From Castanea sativa (lineage: Eukaryota; Streptophyta; Magnoliopsida; Fagales; Fagaceae): 64,000 bases of DNA. The notes below the pieces were generated by a model that saw only the letters and a list, made by a program, of their open reading frames with translations, was not told where the DNA came from and did not search any database. Positions 11,983 to 22,057 of the stretch are shown here, piece after piece. Made by a program: the position numbers and the translations under genes. The DNA is taken from positions 15,943,442-16,007,441 of the forward strand of contig NC_134023.1 of NCBI RefSeq assembly GCF_040712315.1, in the 5' to 3' direction. Position 1 is the first letter of the stretch. Each line of letters begins with the position of its first letter.

Positions 11983-14900
11983 CTATGAAGCACGAGTGCG
12001 GGTGCGGGACTCAGCAATTTTTGAAAAAGGTGGGTGCGGGTGCAGCGGGACTCGGCGATTAAAAAATTATTAAAAATATTTTTATTTATATTTTTAATAT
12101 ATTACTAAGCATACTTTTTCACATTATATAAACATATACCAAATTTAAGAGCAACAGTAGATAATAACTAAAACATGATGTTCATAAATTAAATACAACC
12201 CACAAGATTGAAACTAAAACATTCCATGATGTTCAGAAATTAGAATACAACTCATAAGTTTGAAACTAAAACTAAATAAAAGACAATTAACAAGACAATC
12301 AAACACCAACATCTTCATCATCAAGATCAATAGATTCACTTCGAACTTCACTTTCACTAGTAGTAGCACTAGTGCTAACATTCTCAATAACTATGGCCTC
12401 CAACTCTGGCTCATCAAGAGTAAGGGTTGCACTCTCAAGAATTCCAGCTCCTCCATGTATGTCGCTCTCATTCCAAGAGTCTCCTCCAATGTGCCGCATC
12501 TTTGTTGTTGTATGTATGTACTCCTCATTGCGCCTTGACAAAAGTTGAAGATTAGAATGCACATATATCAAATCATCAGCACGTGCAGGAGCCATTTTGT
12601 TTCTTTTTAAGGAATGAATGAATTTGTATATGCTCCAATTCCTCTCAGCACATGAGGATGAACAAGGTTGTCCAAGAAGCTTAAGGGCAAGGGTTTGAAG
12701 AGTTGGAAATGCAGTGCCATGGTATTGCCACCAAACCAAAGGTTGTAAGATCCACATATCTGTCAAGGCAGCTGGTGAAGGAAACCTCCCTCCTGAAAAT
12801 GTTGCAAACTCAAACTTCACCACACTTAATTCATTCCCATCTTCAAAGTATCGATCTAAACACTTGCTCCTTTCCATAGAAATTTCATAATCTCGATGTG
12901 GAGCAACGCGTTTTGGATTTTCCGAAAGCCATTCAATGGAGTAATACCTAGAGTTAAAGATTAAAAAACAAATATAAATAAAATGTGTGTTTTACTAGAA
13001 AGGGGAACTAAAGAAAATAGAAAATAAATGTACTTACTTAGTATTTAAGGAATGAGCTAAGCAATGTAGTGGTGTACAGTTTTTAGTCCATCGATCAATG
13101 AGTATATCATACACCACACTCCAAAATGAGCAATACTGATCATCTTTCAAGCCTTCGTGCCGATATATTACTGCTTTCATCTTCTCTATCATTGAATCTC
13201 ACATCTCATACATAAGATGAAGACAAGGCTTATCTGTGTCGGCCATTCGTAGCATATCATAAATAGGTGCTGTGAATTCAAGGATATAATCAATATTATC
13301 CCACCAAAGATCACTTAGAATCAGATCTTTCACTTTTTAAGCTTTTCCAACATCATCCTCCCTATAAGAAGCCCATTGGTCACTAATAGCCATGGCTTGA
13401 AAGCATCTTTTTATCAACTTCAACCTTTTTAGCATTACAACAACTAAAGCAAATCTAGTATCAGCAACTTGGAGCAGTTTTAATGGACAAAATTCATTAA
13501 ACATTGCCAACCTCATTGAATGGTTCATGATAAAAACACGTATGAAGGATGCGTCATCACCAATACGTGTAATCCAACTACATTCCTCATATGTAACTTC
13601 ATTCTTTTCAGTGTTTTTTGCTGCACAAATATTCTTCAAAGCTAGATTGAGAGTGTGGACAACGCAAGGTGTCCAAAATATTTTAGGATACTCACTTTCA
13701 ATAAGAGATCCAGCAGTCTTCATCACACTAGCATTATCAGTGATAATTTGGACAACTTTTTCATGTCCAATCTCTTTTATAGCATCCTTCAACACCCCAG
13801 CAATATAATGTTTGTCTTTGAATTCACCTGACCCATCAATTGCCTTTATAAACACTGGACCCCCATCTGATACAGCCATAATATTAATAAGAGACCTCCT
13901 TTGTGGATCAGACCATCCATCAGAAACTATACTTACACCATTTTCAAGCCAAAAGTCCTTAATTGGTTTCAAAAGTCCTTCAACATGAGTTCTTTCTTTT
14001 TGCAAAAGTGTTGTTCTCAAAGCATTGTATCTAGGAGGAACATAACCCGAAATGCTATGAGTAGCAGCATATGCATAGGAATTACGATAATATGGGTTCC
14101 TTGCAAAGTTAAACGGAAGCCCAGCGGTATAAAACATCCTAGCAATTATACTATCCAACTCATGTCTAGCATTATTCTGGTATGCTTTCTCCAAAGTATT
14201 ATTCACAGCCACCTTCCTCCTCTTACCATCAATCGGATTTGTACTATCACTCCTTTCATGTCTCCGAAATTGGGAAATAGGTATAGGCCCACGGCACTAG
14301 GGAGGCGGGGTAAGGGAATTTGACTTCTCCGTTCTCTCTCTAACTTATCATTCTTAACTTTATCATACATTTGCTGCATTTCCAGCCTATGACTCGGTGT
14401 CACCTTAGGGCACGGTTTAATTCCTTTATTAGAAATTTTTAACAAATGAGCCTTAACCCTAGAATAAGATCCCATATAAACTACACCACAATAATTGCAC
14501 TTAAAGTATGTGTTTCCCCTTGATTTAACAGATGCACCAGCTGGTTTTTCTACTTTAGTCACATACTGCCAAAGAGAAGATTCATCATTTGGCACTTCTT
14601 GATTAGACAAAGGTGAAGTTTCTGTGCTAGTAACTTCGTCCATTGCAAATTCAATAGATTTAATTTAACCTACAAATAATAACTATTAACTAAATAAATT
14701 TAGAATAAATCAAACCAAATTCAGAAATCACATAATCACAAATAATAAGTTAATAACTATTAACTAAATAAATTAATAATAAATCAAACCAAGTTCATAA
14801 ATTCACAAATAATAACTATTAACTAAATCAAACTAAGAATTTGAGTTGAGAATACTTTGAGAAAATTCACAAGTTCACAGATTCACAAACTAAGATTCAC

Positions 14901-15606
14901 AAATCACATTCACAAATCACAAATCAAACTAAGATTGAAAGTGAAAGCTTTATTAATATCAATACCTGAGTTGAGACTTGAGAATGCGTGAGAGAGAGTT
15001 GAGAATGCGTGAGAGAGATTGAAAGTGAAGGGCCGAAGCTTGAACAGGGGAGACGGAGAGACTAAAGGCAGAGATGGAGGGCTGAAGCTTGAAGGCAAAG
15101 ACCAAAGAGTGAAGACAGAGATGGAGGGCAGAGCACACAGCTGAGAGGCAGAGCACACAGTTGAGAGCAGAGAGGCAGAGAGGCAGAGAGCTATGAAGAG
15201 CACGGATGAAGTTTTTTTTCTTTGGTGAAGTGAGAATGAAGTGGGGTGATTTGGCTGAAGTAGGGTTAGGTTTAAGTTCATACGGTGCGTTTCGCACCTT
15301 TTTTTTTTTTTTGAATTTCGACCTGAATCGGCCGTATCGGGCTGAATCGGAAATTTCGGCGGTTTCGCCCGATACGGCCAATACGCCCGATACGGACCGA
15401 TTCGGCGCGATTCCGCCCAAGTCAGCGCGAATCACACCGAGTCTACGTCGCGTCGGCGCGAGTCGGCGGGAAAAAGCAGATGCCACGTGGCCGACGCGGC
15501 CGGACGCCGCATCGACGCGCGAGCAGCGGCGTCCCTCGTGCGTCAGCGAGTCCTGCCGCGTCAGACGCGGGTGCGACAACTCCGGTGCCGCGTCCGTGCA
15601 TCCCAG
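11983..15606 (-). mobile_element. 3.6-kb hAT transposon with transposase relic
   Basis: The ends are CTATGAAGCACGAGTGCGGG (left) and, as reverse complement, CTGGGATGCACGGACGCGGC (right), imperfect terminal inverted repeats. The flanking 8-bp duplications are gtggcaac (11975-11982) and gtggcagc (15607-15614), 7/8 identical. It encodes a BED/hAT transposase on the minus strand. The right 300 bp are strikingly GC- and CpG-rich, with short 'gatacgg/cgattcgg' subterminal repeats. It lies inside the Mutator-like element. Confidence 0.88.
12299..14643 (-). pseudogene. hAT transposase (BED finger, DUF659, hAT dimerisation), decayed
   Basis: Exon 1 runs from 14643 to 13038 and exon 2 from 12947 to 12299, with a GT-AG intron rejoining T-K-Y-Y-S-I-E-W. 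In order: a BED-type zinc finger (YFKCNYCGVVYMGSYSRVKAHL), then after a frameshift near 14212 a DUF659 region with SDGWSDPQRRSLINIMAVS and ITDNASVMK and TPCVVHTLNLALKNI, then the C-terminal dimerisation domain with WWQYHGTAFPTLQTLALKLL, CAERNWSIYKFIHSLKRNK and RADDLIYVHSNLQLL. The conserved Asp and Glu positions of hAT catalysis appear present (SDGW, TDNA, CAERNWS). Two in-frame stops (about 13338 and just upstream of the junction) plus the frameshift make it a pseudogene. It is otherwise nearly full length, suggesting fairly recent inactivation. Confidence 0.88.
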
Positions 15607-16185
15607 GTGGCAGCTCGAGCATGGTATAGTTGTCCTCGGTACAAGATAACTCAAACTTAGGGTATCCACAGTGTTCTGGCTGTTGGTCCTTTAGCCAAAA
15701 TGCATGGGAACTGAATGGTTGGGCCATCATCTTCGCACCATACTATCTTGCACCCATCTGCCTCTAATCCAAACTCTGCAGCATTTATGAACAGGAGAAA
15801 GCAAAAGAGAATTATGAACAATTTAAGCTTTAGATGCTATAGCTTAGTTGGTTGCTTAGAAATGAATGAAGGAATTTGTTTTTCATGGATATGATTTTTG
15901 ATAGAAGCTTCTATTGTGGTAATAATTTTTGTTCATAATTTTTACAAAACCCTCGCTTTTTTATCTTGTTTTCTCTTATTCTTTTATGTTTTTTTTATAA
16001 ATGTTTTGAGAGGAGAGAAAGACATAAAAAAGAGCAAAAATACATATTTAGCCCCATTTTTAATAGAGGTGGGTAATGGAATCCTAACTGAGATAACTTC
16101 AGATAGTTAAAGTGTCAAATTTCAAATCACGAGTAAGCAACTTAAATTTCGGCTAAACCACAAGTGGGTAAGTTGTAATTTGCCC

Positions 16186-16204
16186 TTATATTAATGTTTT
16201 ATTA

Positions 16205-16240
<36 letters not shown>

Positions 16241-17990
16241 CCATTATTTTTTAACACCATCTCTCTTAACCAATAAGTCATATCTGTATAATTAAATCCC
16301 ACACAACTCACCCATGTTGTTTTTCGTTTTCACTTTTTTTTCCCAAAGATGTAACCTACGCTTATGTTTTAATCTAAGAAGTTTATCTTATTTATTATTC
16401 TTTGCTTGTGAATTTGCTTGCATGATATTATGCTAGAGGAATTTTAATTTACTATAAATAAGCAAAACAGTGGACAACTATTTAAGTTCTCCGTTCTTTT
16501 ATGTAAGATTTTTTTTATTCTCAATTTTTGAACTCTCTTGTGTATGTTTTGATTTTGGGTTTGGGTTATTGTATTTAATTGATGAGTGTGTCGATTTTTT
16601 TAATTAGACTATCACTAGGAAAAAATGGGTATTGAGAACTATTTTGTTTATTATTGTTTGTGCTAGCTAGGGCATAGATTAATCATAACATAAATAGGAA
16701 TGGTCAAACTCAAACCACATTTCATATTAAGAAATTAACACAAAACACAAAGATAATTTTAAAATATAAAAATAGATAAACACTAACAAAGTCTAAACTC
16801 TAAAAAATTAGAACTTAAAGTAACTTTTTATTAAAATTATTTACTTATTTTATAATTTAATATTACTATTATTTAATAATTTAGTTTTAATTAATTTTTA
16901 AAAAATTTAACTTACATATGAATCTTCTTCATCAAGCCATGTATCGCACAGGAATAATGCTAGTTTTAGATGAAAATACAAATAACATTACTTGTCAATA
17001 TGACAAGTCATGAAAATTCTTTAAAAATTACTTTTAAGTTATATGACTAAGACTATCATGAAGCTCATTTTTTTGTTAAATCATAATTTAAAATTATGAC
17101 AGATGAATAAAATTAACTAAAATAAATAACACAATTGTGTTTCTTTAAAAAAAAATTAATTTAGAAATAGCATTCATATATATTGAAACTTTGGCAATAG
17201 GGTGATATCTTAGTAGAATTTCCTTCTTCTTCTTTTTTTTTTTTTAGGCCAATCAAGATATTCAGGAAGCACTTGATTATTCTCATGAGTATTTGTAGCA
17301 CTCATATACCGTACATTGTGAGAAATATTTTAGTCTTTAGATGACCCTAATATGCTTGCTAGAAATTTTAAACCCTCACATTTCTCATAAGGTGTTAGAA
17401 ACTATGTAAATCCATTAGGATTAAAATATATAATTACCCTAGTGATAGTGTTCGTGGAAAGGACAGATGGTTGGCATCTTCCCCGACAAGGGTGGGAATT
17501 GCCTTCAAGCTTACCTGTTACCAACATATCCAAATAATTACCTTAGCTAGTGATAGAACTTTGTCTCTGCAGTATAATTCATGCTTAGGAGTTATCCACC
17601 ACAACAGGTTCATATATTATAGACTGTTCTATAAAAATATAATCAATAAAAAAATGCTTCAAATTGGTTTATCTTCATGGCCTCAATGAACATTGAAGTG
17701 GGTTCTCCTTGTGTGTTTGGTCTTGATGGAAGTTCAAATGGGTTATCCTTGTGCATGGGTGAAGTTCTCATGCCAGCTCTATGGAGCAAGTCTCTTAAAT
17801 TGACATGTGGGTCTCACAGGTGTGGAATCCACATTCTTGAGAGAGACCCGTTCTATAGGGAGGACACATGAGATACTTCAACATGTATACAATCTCAATC
17901 TCAATAAAAGTCCACGCTCATTGAACCAAGTTGTGCGAGTTGCTTACCTCTTACCTCTGGACCAGTTATAGTCTTGGAACAAGCATTAGC
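16186..17990. other. End of the tandem array, then AT-rich intergenic sequence
   Basis: 16186-16370 continues the tandem array interrupted by the Mutator-like element ('attaatgttttattaggatat', 'aaatcccacacaactcac') and holds a (TA)n run at 16208-16236. 16371-17990 holds no gene I recognise; short frames at 17471-17871 match nothing known. Confidence 0.5.
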
Positions 17991-17999
17991 ATTGCATCA

Positions 18000-19815
18000 T
18001 TTTATTCATTTTACATAAAAAAAAATTATTTGCTAAATTACAAATCACATCTAGGCAAACATGAAAAAGTGTCGGGACAAAAGATCAACTTAGATAAGAC
18101 TACGTTTTTTTATTAAGATTGTGTATGATATCACAAAAGAGCTATTAAAAAATCTCTTTGGAGTTTCAGAGATTAAAGAGTACAAAAAATATTTGAGGTT
18201 GCCTGCAGTGGTAAGGAGGAGAAAAAAGGTGAGTCTAAATTATATAAAGGATAGGATTTAGGAAAAATTGCAAGGATGGAAGGAAAAACTCCTTTCACAA
18301 GCTGGAAAAGAAGTTTTATTGAAGTCCGTGGTTCAAGCTATTCCTATTTTTGCTATGAGTTGCTTTAGATTGCCTATACGTCTATGTCAATATATTGAGA
18401 TGCTCATCCGAAAATTTTGGTAGGGTCAAGGGGTGATAGAAGGAAGATTTATTGGAAGAAATGGGAAGTCTTATGCCAACCAAAATTGGAAGCGGGATTA
18501 GGCTTTAAAGATTATGCAAATTCAATGAAGCAATGTTGGCCATGCAAGTCTGGCGTCTAATTCACAACATAGATTCCTTATTTTATAGAGTATTCCAGGC
18601 AAAATACTTTCTAAATAGTTCCATTTTTGATGCAAAGTCAGCCTCAGGTTCATTTGCATGGAAAAATATTTTGCACTCTAGAAAAATTATTGCAAAAGAG
18701 GCTCGTTGGAGAATTAGAGATGGTAAGTCCATTCATATTTTTCTTGATCATTGGCTTTTAAATTCTGTAGAAGGTAGAGTAGTTTCTCCCCCAAATTTAT
18801 TGTCACCCAAAGCCAGTGTTGACACTCTCATTGATTCTCACACGGGTTGGTGGAATTCTCATCTCATTGATCTATGTTTTTATCTCCCCGAAGCTCAACA
18901 TATCAAATCTTTGCCCCTATGTTCCACTCCATAACCTGACATCCTCATTTGGCCAAAGGAAAATTCTGGAAATTACTCAATGAAATCTGGATACAAGTCA
19001 CTCATGGAGTCCTCTGCTCTTGAATCGGACAGACCAGTAGTTTCTGCTGCTCAGAAAAAATTTTGGAAGCAAATATGGAAACTAAAAACTCCGGGTAAGA
19101 TAAAGCACTTCCTGTGGAAATCATGTAGCAACTCTTTGCCCGCTATTTTGGTTTGGTAGATAAAGCAGAAGTTGCTTCATGAAAAACCTTAGGCAGTCCC
19201 CCTCTTCGCAGTGACAGCTTGGTCTCTACGGTACCACAGAAACAAGACTCGACTCCGAGAAGCTTCACTGCCCCTGGACAAGATTGCAAGCTTTACAAAG
19301 GAGTATCTTCGGGGCTTTAAACTTCAAGCCAATAAATCCCATAGTGGCAGACGAGTTATGCAGGAAAAAAATGTTGTCCCCTTCCCTTAAATTCTATCAA
19401 GACAAACTTTGATGGTGTTATGTTGGACGAACCAGATGAAGCTGGTCTTGGAGTGATCATTTGTAACTCTGCAGGTGAGGTCATGGCTGCCTTGCCAGAA
19501 AAAATAAAAGAGCTGCCATCAGTTGTGACATTGGAGTTACTGGCAGCTAGGAGAGCTACAGTTTTTGTCCATGAATCAGGATTCCATCAGTCTTCTTTTG
19601 AAGGAGATTCTAAGATTGCGATTTACTCTTTTACGGAGTAATGGTATGGAAAACTCATGCAGTAGCACATGCCTTAGACCAAAGAGCAAAGCTTTCTTTT
19701 CCTTTACAAGTTTGGATGAAGTTTGTTCCAAGATTTATTGTCTATTGTGTTCGCTGATTTACTTATTTGAAAAATATGACAGCAATTATTTTCTTCTCCA
19801 AAAAAAAAAAAAATC
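18000..19815 (+). mobile_element. LINE relic of the RNase H-bearing lineage
   Basis: Plus strand, 5'-truncated. In order: late RT (HEKVSGQKINLDKTTFFY; then [29 protein letters not shown]), the linker (18533-18934), the zinc-binding region (KFWKQIWKLKTPGKIKHFLW), and an RNase H domain (TNFDGVMLDEPDEAGLGVII, LELLAARRA, EGDSK; about 19390-19640). A poly-A run at 19801-19813 ends it. Several stops and frameshifts show it is inactive. The RNase H domain separates it from the LINEs in PAT1 and YchF, which end after the zinc-binding region. Confidence 0.85.
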
Positions 19816-20090
19816 CTTTATATTTGCCCAAAATTAAATTTTGCCTTTTAAGTTTCGATTTACTCATTTTAGTCATCAAACTTTATTGTTATTCAATGTA
19901 GTCCACTCATTTAAATCTGTCAAATTGTAATGTTAGTCTGCTAAAATGATCTCGTTTAAGTATTTTGTGAGCTTCTTAAATAAATAAAAAATCAAATAAA
20001 CAAATATAAAATTATTTTTTAGAGATAATTTAGACTTTTAGCCATTTGGAACTATTTATTGATTATGTTATTCCACAAGAAAAACTTTTA

Positions 20091-20143
<53 letters not shown>

Positions 20144-20233
20144 CCGAAGTGTCTAAAATATATATAAAACCGAAACTTTTGAAACTCTCACAATTTTTCA
20201 AGTCAGCACAAGATTTAAATATCATTTTATTTA

Positions 20234-20274
<41 letters not shown>

Positions 20275-21590
20275 AAGCCTCTGAACCTCTCACAATTTTT
20301 CACGTCAGTACAATATTTAAATACAATTATCATTTTATTTAAATAAAATTTTTTTTGTTTAGTCTAAACTTAACAATGAGTGAAACTCTATCTCTCTAAT
20401 AAGTCCAATTTAAACTCAAATTTATCATTATCATTTTTTTAAAACAAACGTGTTCTTTCCTCACTACATTATTTATCATCAATCCATAACATGATCACAT
20501 TGAAACAAAAACAAAAGACATATTTTAATTCTCGGTGAGACTCCAAAACCCAATCCAACTCCAACACACATAACCAAAAATTGCTTTCTGGGAAAACAAA
20601 ACTACTTTGATTGAAAAAGCTTTTTCAAGCTTTTCCTTGAAGAAATTTATTACCAAACAACACATCACATTTAGGTTTAATCATGTATAAGAATTTTTTT
20701 TCTTCCTTTCATAATATATAATTGTTCATAAATAAACCAAGATTAAATCATATATTATAGGAGTACTTAATACCTTTCATGTGCATTGCACAAATTAGCA
20801 ATTAGTTAAGATAAATACATTATCTGACAATATCACTATTACTATTAGCTTAATCTTAAAATAATTAAAATTTTGGCATTATCCACTTGAAATTATCTAA
20901 TGTTCAAACTAATGCAATTTAATCTTTCAATTAAATTGTAATTAATTGTTTAAACTTTTTATACAGTCATAATAAAATCTTACAACATGTTCGCAACTAA
21001 TCAAGTTGTTAACCCACCCTAACTAAATGAAATAAATAATAATGTTGTTTTGATTTGTAGTGAGTTCCAATATAATCTTTATTATTTTAGTTTGAACTGA
21101 AGCGGGTTGATAACTAGTGTTATGAAAATGTTGTAAAATTTTATTACACCATTAGACTTTTTCAATCTTTATAGACCAATCAAAATGAATCTGGGATAAT
21201 TATATACATGCATGTCTATGATAATTAGCTTCTAAAAAAAAGTCTATGATAATTAAGTTGTGTTTAAAAAAAAAAAAAACCATGTTCTAAGCATTGTTTT
21301 GCACACACAAAAACCACAAAATAATCATTAATTGCATACTCACAACTTGTGATGTGACCGTGCAATCAATGATTAATTTGTGAAATTTTAACCTATATAA
21401 AAATATCATTTAACCTTGGTGCTAAAAAGTTTTTGTTTTTAATTTTTTGTATAAAGGATTGTGATAGTTACAAAAATGAATATTTACGCATTAGCTATTG
21501 CAAAAATATGCCATTTTAATATATAATTATTATTTTAGCACGCCTTTTACAATTCACTTTATATCACATTTTTTATTATTCAATTTAACA
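19816..21590. repeat. AT-rich intergenic sequence with duplicated AT-microsatellite units
   Basis: Two (TA)n runs (20098-20142 and 20239-20272) are each followed by a related block of about 100 bp: 'ccgaa..ctctgaa.ctctcacaatttttca.gtcag'. The whole is a tandem duplication of about 130 bp (about 20098-20345). The rest is AT-rich with no recognisable gene. Confidence 0.6.
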
Positions 21591-21790
21591 CATTGAAACA
21601 ATATATTCAATGCCTTAAAATAATATAAATTTATAGTTCATATAGTAAATAATATTTCATTTACACAAAATTTGATATATATATTAAGAGCATAAACATC
21701 ATACAATTTAACAATTAAAATTTTAAAATATAAAATAATATTTATTTTATTAAATAAAGTTATAGCCTTAAATTACAACTAAGATAAACT
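21591..21790. mobile_element. Partial MITE of the TTTAGNTACAAAA family
   Basis: Internal phrases 'atatagtaaataatattt', 'attaagagcat' and 'atttattttattaaataaa' match the MITE at 62.77-63.17 kb. The ends are not clear. Confidence 0.45.
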
Positions 21791-21873
21791 TTATCCTTTC
21801 TCTAGAACTATCATTCCTTTGAAATGAGCAACTTTACAAAAACCGGACCACCTCAAAACTTATAGGGAGGAAT

Positions 21874-21926
21874 CGCAGGGTTTAAACCGTAGAAAAGGGT
21901 CATTTGCGCAGGGTTTAAACCGTAGA
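21874..21926 (+). promoter_or_regulatory. Duplicated telo-box-like motif upstream of YchF
   Basis: A perfect 20-bp direct repeat, CGCAGGGTTTAAACCGTAGA, occurs at 21874-21893 and 21907-21926, 130-185 bp upstream of the YchF start. Each copy contains AGGGTTT (complement AAACCCT, the telo-box core) and the palindrome GGTTTAAACC. Telo-boxes are known to be frequent near transcription starts of plant translation and ribosome genes, which suits a ribosome-linked ATPase. The regulatory role is inferred. Confidence 0.55.
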
Positions 21927-21980
21927 CAATTTGCAACCCCAAATCCAAGAGCGTGGCCCTCCTTTCCCTCTATTTTTCGA

Positions 21981-22007
21981 GAGAGATAGATAGATAGATA
22001 AACAAAC

Positions 22008-22049
<42 letters not shown>
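21981..22049. repeat. GATA and CT microsatellites in the YchF leader
   Basis: A short (GATA)n tract (21987-22000) is followed by (CT)n (22011-22048) ending nine bases before the start codon. It is probably transcribed as the 5' UTR. Confidence 0.85.
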
Positions 22050-22057
22050 GCAAAACA

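Larger units (their letters stand above)
11740..15775 (-). pseudogene. Captured GUB_WAK_bind domain fragment (LRK10L/ATL20-type), split by the hAT
   Basis: Minus strand. The first part (about 15775-15607) reads DDGPTIQFP then, one frame over, FWLKDQQPEHCGYPKFELSC and TMLELP. The second part (11982 to about 11740) reads HYSGKFYVNSISYTGKWIDL, DLDGCIDP, SPFEYNVYNYTFFNCS. The two parts join in frame across the hAT target duplication (ELP|HYSG). The FPF-type motif, EHCGYPxFELSC, DGC and YNYTFFNC follow the order seen in the wall-associated GUB_WAK_bind extracellular domain of LRK10L receptor kinases and ATL20-22 RING proteins. One frameshift near 15690 and stops after CIDP show it is not a functional gene. 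It has no signal peptide, transmembrane, kinase or RING part. Capture by the surrounding Mutator-like element is inferred. Confidence 0.75.
11216..16185. mobile_element. Mutator-like element with long inverted repeats (Pack-MULE), split by a hAT element
   Basis: The outer ends are long inverted repeats. Left 11216-~11715 (GTGCTAATTATAACTCACCC...) matches the reverse complement of ~15820-16185 (GGGCAAATTACAACTTACCC...) over several hundred bases, with an AT/TATC microsatellite (11399-11530) expanding the left copy. The flanking 9-bp duplications are ttaaattaa (11207-11215) and ttatattaa (16186-16194), 8/9 identical, within a repeat unit that is continuous once the element is removed. Long TIRs plus a 9-bp duplication indicate the Mutator superfamily. 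Without the nested hAT the element is about 1.35 kb. Its only internal content is a plant gene fragment and it encodes no transposase. Confidence 0.82.

Noticed and set aside
13527..14323. Plus-strand open frames across the hAT transposase
   Set aside because: Shadows of the minus-strand transposase, which shows clear domain motifs.
15206..15649. Overlapping long open frames on both strands at the hAT right end
   Set aside because: CpG-rich subterminal sequence is stop-poor by composition; the frames run over the element boundary and carry no domain apart from the captured GUB_WAK-type piece on the minus strand.
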